A DNA stretch of 9,373 nt from Clostridiales bacterium (GTDB lineage: Bacteria; Bacillota; Clostridia; Oscillospirales; Acutalibacteraceae), in NCBI GenBank assembly GCA_012522615.1, contig JAAYKB010000009.1, positions 1 to 9,373 of the forward strand. Reading direction: 5' to 3'. How positions within the stretch are numbered: position 1 is the first letter of the stretch; each line of letters begins with the position of its first letter. Both the position numbers and the translations under genes were made by a program. The notes under the pieces were generated by a model, which was not told the origin of the DNA, searched no databases, and saw only the letters and a list, made by a program, of their open reading frames with translations. Positions 6,598 to 9,373 of this stretch are shown one piece after another.

Positions 6598-7785
6598 TTA
6601 TAACCTTGTTGCCAGCTGTTTGCCGTATTCCCTTATCTGTTCAAGCTGGTTTTCATCGGGCAGCCATGTTGCGCGGTATCCGGTATCAACCACCTCAAAG
6701 CCCGCCTTTTCCAGCTCCTCGTTTATTATTTTTACCGCCTCTCCGCTCCATCCGTAGCTGCCGAATGCCGCAGCCTTTTTCTTTTTAAATTTCATGCCGC
6801 GCATGAGCTCAAGTATGCCTGCGATAGCATACAGGTGTCCGCCGTTGACGGTAGGAGAACCCACAACAACGGCGCGGGAACGGAATACCTCGGTGATGAT
6901 ATCGGTCTTGTCGGTTTTTGACGCACTGTACAGTTTGACGGTCACGTCCGGGTCTGCCTCCAGTATACCCTCCGCAATGGTCTCGGCCATCCGCCGGGTA
7001 GCGTTCCACATGGTGTCATAGACAATCGTAATCTGATTTTCCTGATAGGCGTCCGCCCATTTCAGATATTTTTCAACAATCTGCATCGGGTTATCCTTCC
7101 ATATTATGCCGTGGCTCGGGCATATCATATCCAGCGGAAGACCCAATCCCTGAATTTCATTAATCTTGCGTATGACCATCTGGCTGAACGGAGTAAGGAT
7201 GTTCGCATAATACTTTATGGCTTCTGCATAAAGCTCGGACGGGTCGACCGAATCGTTAAACAGTGTCTCGGACGCAAAATGCTGCCCGAATCCGTCATTG
7301 CTAAACAGAATATTGTCGCCGCTCATATAGGTGAACATGGTGTCGGGCCAATGGAGCATGGGGGCTTCAATAAAGGTAAGGGTGGTGTCGCCCAGTTCAA
7401 GCTTGTCGCCTGTTTTGACGGTGATAAAATTCCAGTCCTCGTGGTATTGCCCTTTAATTGATTTGACGGCGTTGGCGGTGCAGTAAACAGGGGTGCCGGG
7501 TATTTCACGCAGCAGTTCCGGCAGCGAGCCGCTGTGATCCACCTCGCCGTGGTTGGCTATAATGTAATCTATCTGGTTCAAATCAATCTCTTCCTTGAGC
7601 CTTGACACGAACTCTTTATCATACGGCAACCATACCGTATCAATCAGCACAGTCTTTTTGTCCCGTATAAGATAGGAGTTGTAGGACGAACCGCGGTGGG
7701 TGGAGTATTCATCTCCGTGGAATTTACGCAGTTCCCAATCGACCTTACCAACCCATGTCACCTTGTCTGTTATCTTTTTACCCAT
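6598..7785 (-). CDS. fprA: A-type flavodiiron protein (O2/NO reductase)
   Basis: Cytoplasmic flavoprotein that reduces O2 to water and/or NO to N2O, protecting anaerobes; electrons usually come from rubredoxin or another small carrier, none of which is encoded here. At 395 residues it has the minimal two-domain form without fused rubredoxin or flavin reductase. The metallo-beta-lactamase-like domain (1-250) carries all expected diiron ligands: H79, E81, D83 and H84 in NHGEVDHSG, H145 in MLHWPDTM, D164 in SNDGFG, and H225 in CPSHG. The flavodoxin domain (251-395) has FMN-binding loops TMWNATRRMAE (258-268), SPTVNGG (310-316) and GSYGWSG (342-348). The start at 7785 has AAAGGAG at 7796-7802, ten bases upstream. 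It begins 21 bases after the folC stop, so the two are almost surely cotranscribed. Whether O2 or NO is the preferred substrate cannot be told from sequence. Confidence 0.95.
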   Translation of the reverse strand: MGKKITDKVTWVGKVDWELRKFHGDEYSTHRGSSYNSYLIRDKKTVLIDTVWLPYDKEFVSRLKEEIDLNQIDYIIANHGEVDHSGSLPELLREIPGTPVYCTANAVKSIKGQYHEDWNFITVKTGDKLELGDTTLTFIEAPMLHWPDTMFTYMSGDNILFSNDGFGQHFASETLFNDSVDPSELYAEAIKYYANILTPFSQMVIRKINEIQGLGLPLDMICPSHGIIWKDNPMQIVEKYLKWADAYQENQITIVYDTMWNATRRMAETIAEGILEADPDVTVKLYSASKTDKTDIITEVFRSRAVVVGSPTVNGGHLYAIAGILELMRGMKFKKKKAAAFGSYGWSGEAVKIINEELEKAGFEVVDTGYRATWLPDENQLEQIREYGKQLATRL

Positions 7786-7806
7786 TACCCTTCATCTCCT
7801 TTGTCT

Positions 7807-9090
7807 TTATTTATATCCCCTGTTTTTTAGTATAAGTGGGCGCAGAACGGCGGCAAGATAAAACGAACCCGCAATAAGGATTTGCTGAGCAGGGCGGGCA
7901 AGCGCAAGCTCCAGCGCCGATGACGGGGATTCCTCGATAATAATATCCGAACCGGGCCCGGCAACCTTAATAATCTCCGCCAGCTTGGCCGCCGGCAGGG
8001 CGCGCGGATTGTCCGGTGTACAGCAGATAGCCCGTCTGCAATATGGCATAAGCAACGACATACAGCCGACGGCATCCTTGTCGGCCAGCATTCCGACAAC
8101 CATGGTAAGCCCGCTTATCGAAAAGCGGCTTAATGTTTCGGCAAGGGCTTTGACTCCCTGCGGATTATGCGCGCCGTCAATCATAATCAGGGGATTGGTT
8201 CGCAAAATCTCCTGCCTACACGGCATAGCGACGGTTTCCAGCCCCTTTTTAATCTGGTCTTTTGTGACCGGAAAGCCCACCTGTTCCAAAGAGCGAACTG
8301 CTTCAATCGCCGTGATGGCATTGCCTTTTTGGAATTCCCCTGTCAAGGGCAGGGTGATTTCCATCCCGTCATATACAAATTCAAGCCTGACGAGAGCTTG
8401 ACCGGTTATCCGGGACGATTCCTCCAACGGCATGCGGACGGTGAGTCCTTTTTCGGCGGCATTTTCGAATATGACTGCCAAAGCATCCTCATCCTGTCGG
8501 GGTGATGTTATCACCGAACAGGGCGGTTTTATGATTCCGCATTTATTTTCGGTGATTTTGGCAATCGTTTTTCCAAGTATGGAGGTATGGTCGGGTGATA
8601 CCTGGGTAATTACCGCGGCAAGCGGCGGAGGTATCACGTTTGTGGCATCGTCACGGCCGCCAAGCCCGCACTCTACCACGCAGATATCGGTGTGCATCCT
8701 TGCAAAATAGAGAAATGCCAATGCGGTTGTAAGCTCAAATTCCGAAGCCGTATCCCCGGCCATCCTTGATTGTATCACGGACAGCTGATGGGTTATATCC
8801 GCAAATTCCCGCTCCGGAATCGAAGCCCCATCCACCGTAATTGTATCACGTATCCCGGTTACCGCGGGCGAGGTGAAAAGACCTGTACGATACCCCGCCG
8901 TCGTCAGAATAGACTGAATCATACGTGAGACAGAGCCCTTGCCGTTGGTGCCGGCAATATGGACAAATCGCAGGCGGCGCTCGGGATGCCCGCACAATTC
9001 CAGCATCCTCTCCATACGTGCAAGCCCGAGTTTCATTCCGCCAGATTTCAGCGACTCAATATATGCCAACGCCTGCTTATATGTCATCAT
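7807..9090 (-). CDS. folC: Folylpolyglutamate synthase / dihydrofolate synthase
   Basis: ATP-dependent ligase of the Mur-ligase superfamily that adds glutamate to folates and, in bifunctional forms, to dihydropteroate. The product is 427 residues, normal for FolC. Seen: P-loop AGTNGKGS (46-53), FELTTALAFLYF (118-129), ECGLGGRDDATN (140-151), SPDHTSILG (165-173), ITENKCGIIKP (179-189) holding the usual carbamylated-lysine region, DGAHNPQG (305-312) and GMLADKD (333-339), then GSFYL (408-412). The region usually read as TSPHL is TSPAV (73-77), so a normally conserved histidine is alanine. The start is ATG at 9090, with GGAGA at 9097-9101 six bases away; a TTG at 9093 is a possible one-codon-longer start. 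First gene of the minus-strand cluster. Whether it has both activities or only polyglutamylation is not clear from sequence. Confidence 0.94.
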   Translation of the reverse strand: MMTYKQALAYIESLKSGGMKLGLARMERMLELCGHPERRLRFVHIAGTNGKGSVSRMIQSILTTAGYRTGLFTSPAVTGIRDTITVDGASIPEREFADITHQLSVIQSRMAGDTASEFELTTALAFLYFARMHTDICVVECGLGGRDDATNVIPPPLAAVITQVSPDHTSILGKTIAKITENKCGIIKPPCSVITSPRQDEDALAVIFENAAEKGLTVRMPLEESSRITGQALVRLEFVYDGMEITLPLTGEFQKGNAITAIEAVRSLEQVGFPVTKDQIKKGLETVAMPCRQEILRTNPLIMIDGAHNPQGVKALAETLSRFSISGLTMVVGMLADKDAVGCMSLLMPYCRRAICCTPDNPRALPAAKLAEIIKVAGPGSDIIIEESPSSALELALARPAQQILIAGSFYLAAVLRPLILKNRGYK

Positions 9091-9132
9091 CAACAGTCTC
9101 CAGTCAATGCCGATTTATGAAAAATCAAAACA

Positions 9133-9141
9133 ATTATACCA
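9133..9141 (-). promoter_or_regulatory. Predicted extended -10 promoter of the folC operon
   Basis: TGGTATAAT on the minus strand: a perfect TATAAT (9133-9138) preceded by the TGn extension. No convincing -35 lies 17 bases upstream, which is usual for extended -10 promoters. Transcription would start near 9126, about 36 bases before the folC ATG. The -10 is embedded in one arm of the 9134-9164 palindrome. Confidence 0.55.
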
Positions 9142-9164
9142 TATATCAATGATGTATGGTATAA
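9134..9164. repeat. Palindrome covering the folC promoter (possible operator)
   Basis: Arms 9134-9147 and 9151-9164 match in 13 of 14 positions around a 3-base centre (AAT). Each arm contains a TGGTATAA sequence reading outward, so both strands carry an extended -10-like element. The form fits a repressor operator overlapping the -10 of the folC operon; a hairpin role at the RNA level is less likely because the predicted start site lies past most of it. Binding protein unknown. Confidence 0.55.
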
Positions 9165-9227
9165 AATTCACCCAATATTTTATATTTAATATTCCAAAAT
9201 ATTTTTGCTTCTTTTTGCTTTTAATCC

Positions 9228-9256
9228 TTGACATTTTTATCTTTTTTATATATAAT
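9228..9256 (+). promoter_or_regulatory. Consensus sigma-A promoter of the tRNA-Val gene
   Basis: TTGACA (9228-9233) and TATAAT (9251-9256) are both perfect, with the ideal 17-base spacer. The preceding 60 bases are very AT-rich, as in an UP element. Transcription would start near 9263, leaving a roughly 30-base 5' leader to be removed by RNase P. The leader includes a short TCCG...CGGGA hairpin. Confidence 0.88.
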
Positions 9257-9293
9257 TGCTCTCGTTCCGGTTTCGGGATACAAACAAAAATAT

Positions 9294-9369
9294 GGACGTT
9301 TAGCTCAGCTGGTAGAGCATTCGCTTGACGTGCGAAGGGCCAGCGGTTCAAGTCCGTTAACGTCCACCA
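9294..9369 (+). tRNA. tRNA-Val (anticodon GAC)
   Basis: Complete 76-nucleotide cloverleaf including an encoded CCA. Acceptor stem GGACGTT (9294-9300) pairs with AACGTCC (9359-9365); D-arm GCTC/GAGC; anticodon stem TTCGC/GCGAA around loop TTGACGT with anticodon GAC at 9327-9329; 5-base variable loop; T-arm AGCGG/CCGTT with loop TTCAAGT; discriminator A73; CCA at 9367-9369. GAC reads GUC and GUU valine codons. A35 and A73, expected valine identity elements, are present. It may be the first of a tRNA cluster continuing beyond the right edge. Confidence 0.97.
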
Positions 9370-9373
9370 ATAT

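Noticed and set aside
7985..8505. Open frames of 112-138 codons on the plus strand opposite folC
   Set aside because: They are shadows of a clear FolC protein with all main motifs.
9165..9227. AT-rich tract with TTTTTGCTT repeated and AATATT dyads, considered as an origin-like or att site
   Set aside because: It sits just upstream of a consensus tRNA promoter, where an AT-rich UP element is the simpler explanation; no integrase or DnaA-box cluster is visible.

Overview
The window looks like chromosomal housekeeping DNA from an anaerobic, low-to-mid GC Firmicute of the Clostridia type. The reasons are Shine-Dalgarno sequences matching the Bacillota 16S tail (AGAAAGGA, AAAGGAG), consensus sigma-A promoters, a flavodiiron protein typical of anaerobes, and a P-loop ATPase that I recall mainly from Clostridia and Bacilli. 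The species cannot be named from this sequence. I see no phage, transposon, CRISPR or plasmid gene.

Layout from left to right: (1) positions 1-1799, minus strand, valS, with its C-terminal third off the left edge. (2) 1800-2002, a divergent intergenic region with a good valS promoter and a less clear asnB leader. (3) 2003-3835, plus strand, asnB, a glutamine-hydrolysing asparagine synthetase; it meets the next gene tail to tail with 13 bases between stop codons. (4) 3849-4928, minus strand, an uncharacterised ATPase made of two related halves, the second with a ruined P-loop. (5) 4929-5101, a gap holding a 20-bp perfect inverted repeat that ends one base from the ATPase ribosome binding site. 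(6) 5102-9090, minus strand, four closely spaced genes read right to left: folC, fprA, lemA and a TPM-domain lipoprotein gene. (7) 9091-9293, a divergent AT-rich region with a palindromic folC promoter and a perfect-consensus promoter for (8) 9294-9369, plus strand, tRNA-Val(GAC) with encoded CCA.

The probable operon is folC-fprA-lemA-TPM, perhaps continuing into the ATPase gene. It combines folate polyglutamylation, O2/NO detoxification and a membrane LemA/TPM pair; only the last two have an obvious functional link. The valine pair (valS and a tRNA-Val) lies at opposite ends of the window, and valS shows no T-box leader in the sequence available.

No new multi-gene system is evident. The best leads are the two-half ATPase with its degenerate second nucleotide site, the hairpins abutting ribosome binding sites of two consecutive minus-strand genes, the palindrome built around the folC promoter, and a recurring AGAAAGGA(C/T)ATG start region that argues for downstream start codons in lemA and the TPM gene.
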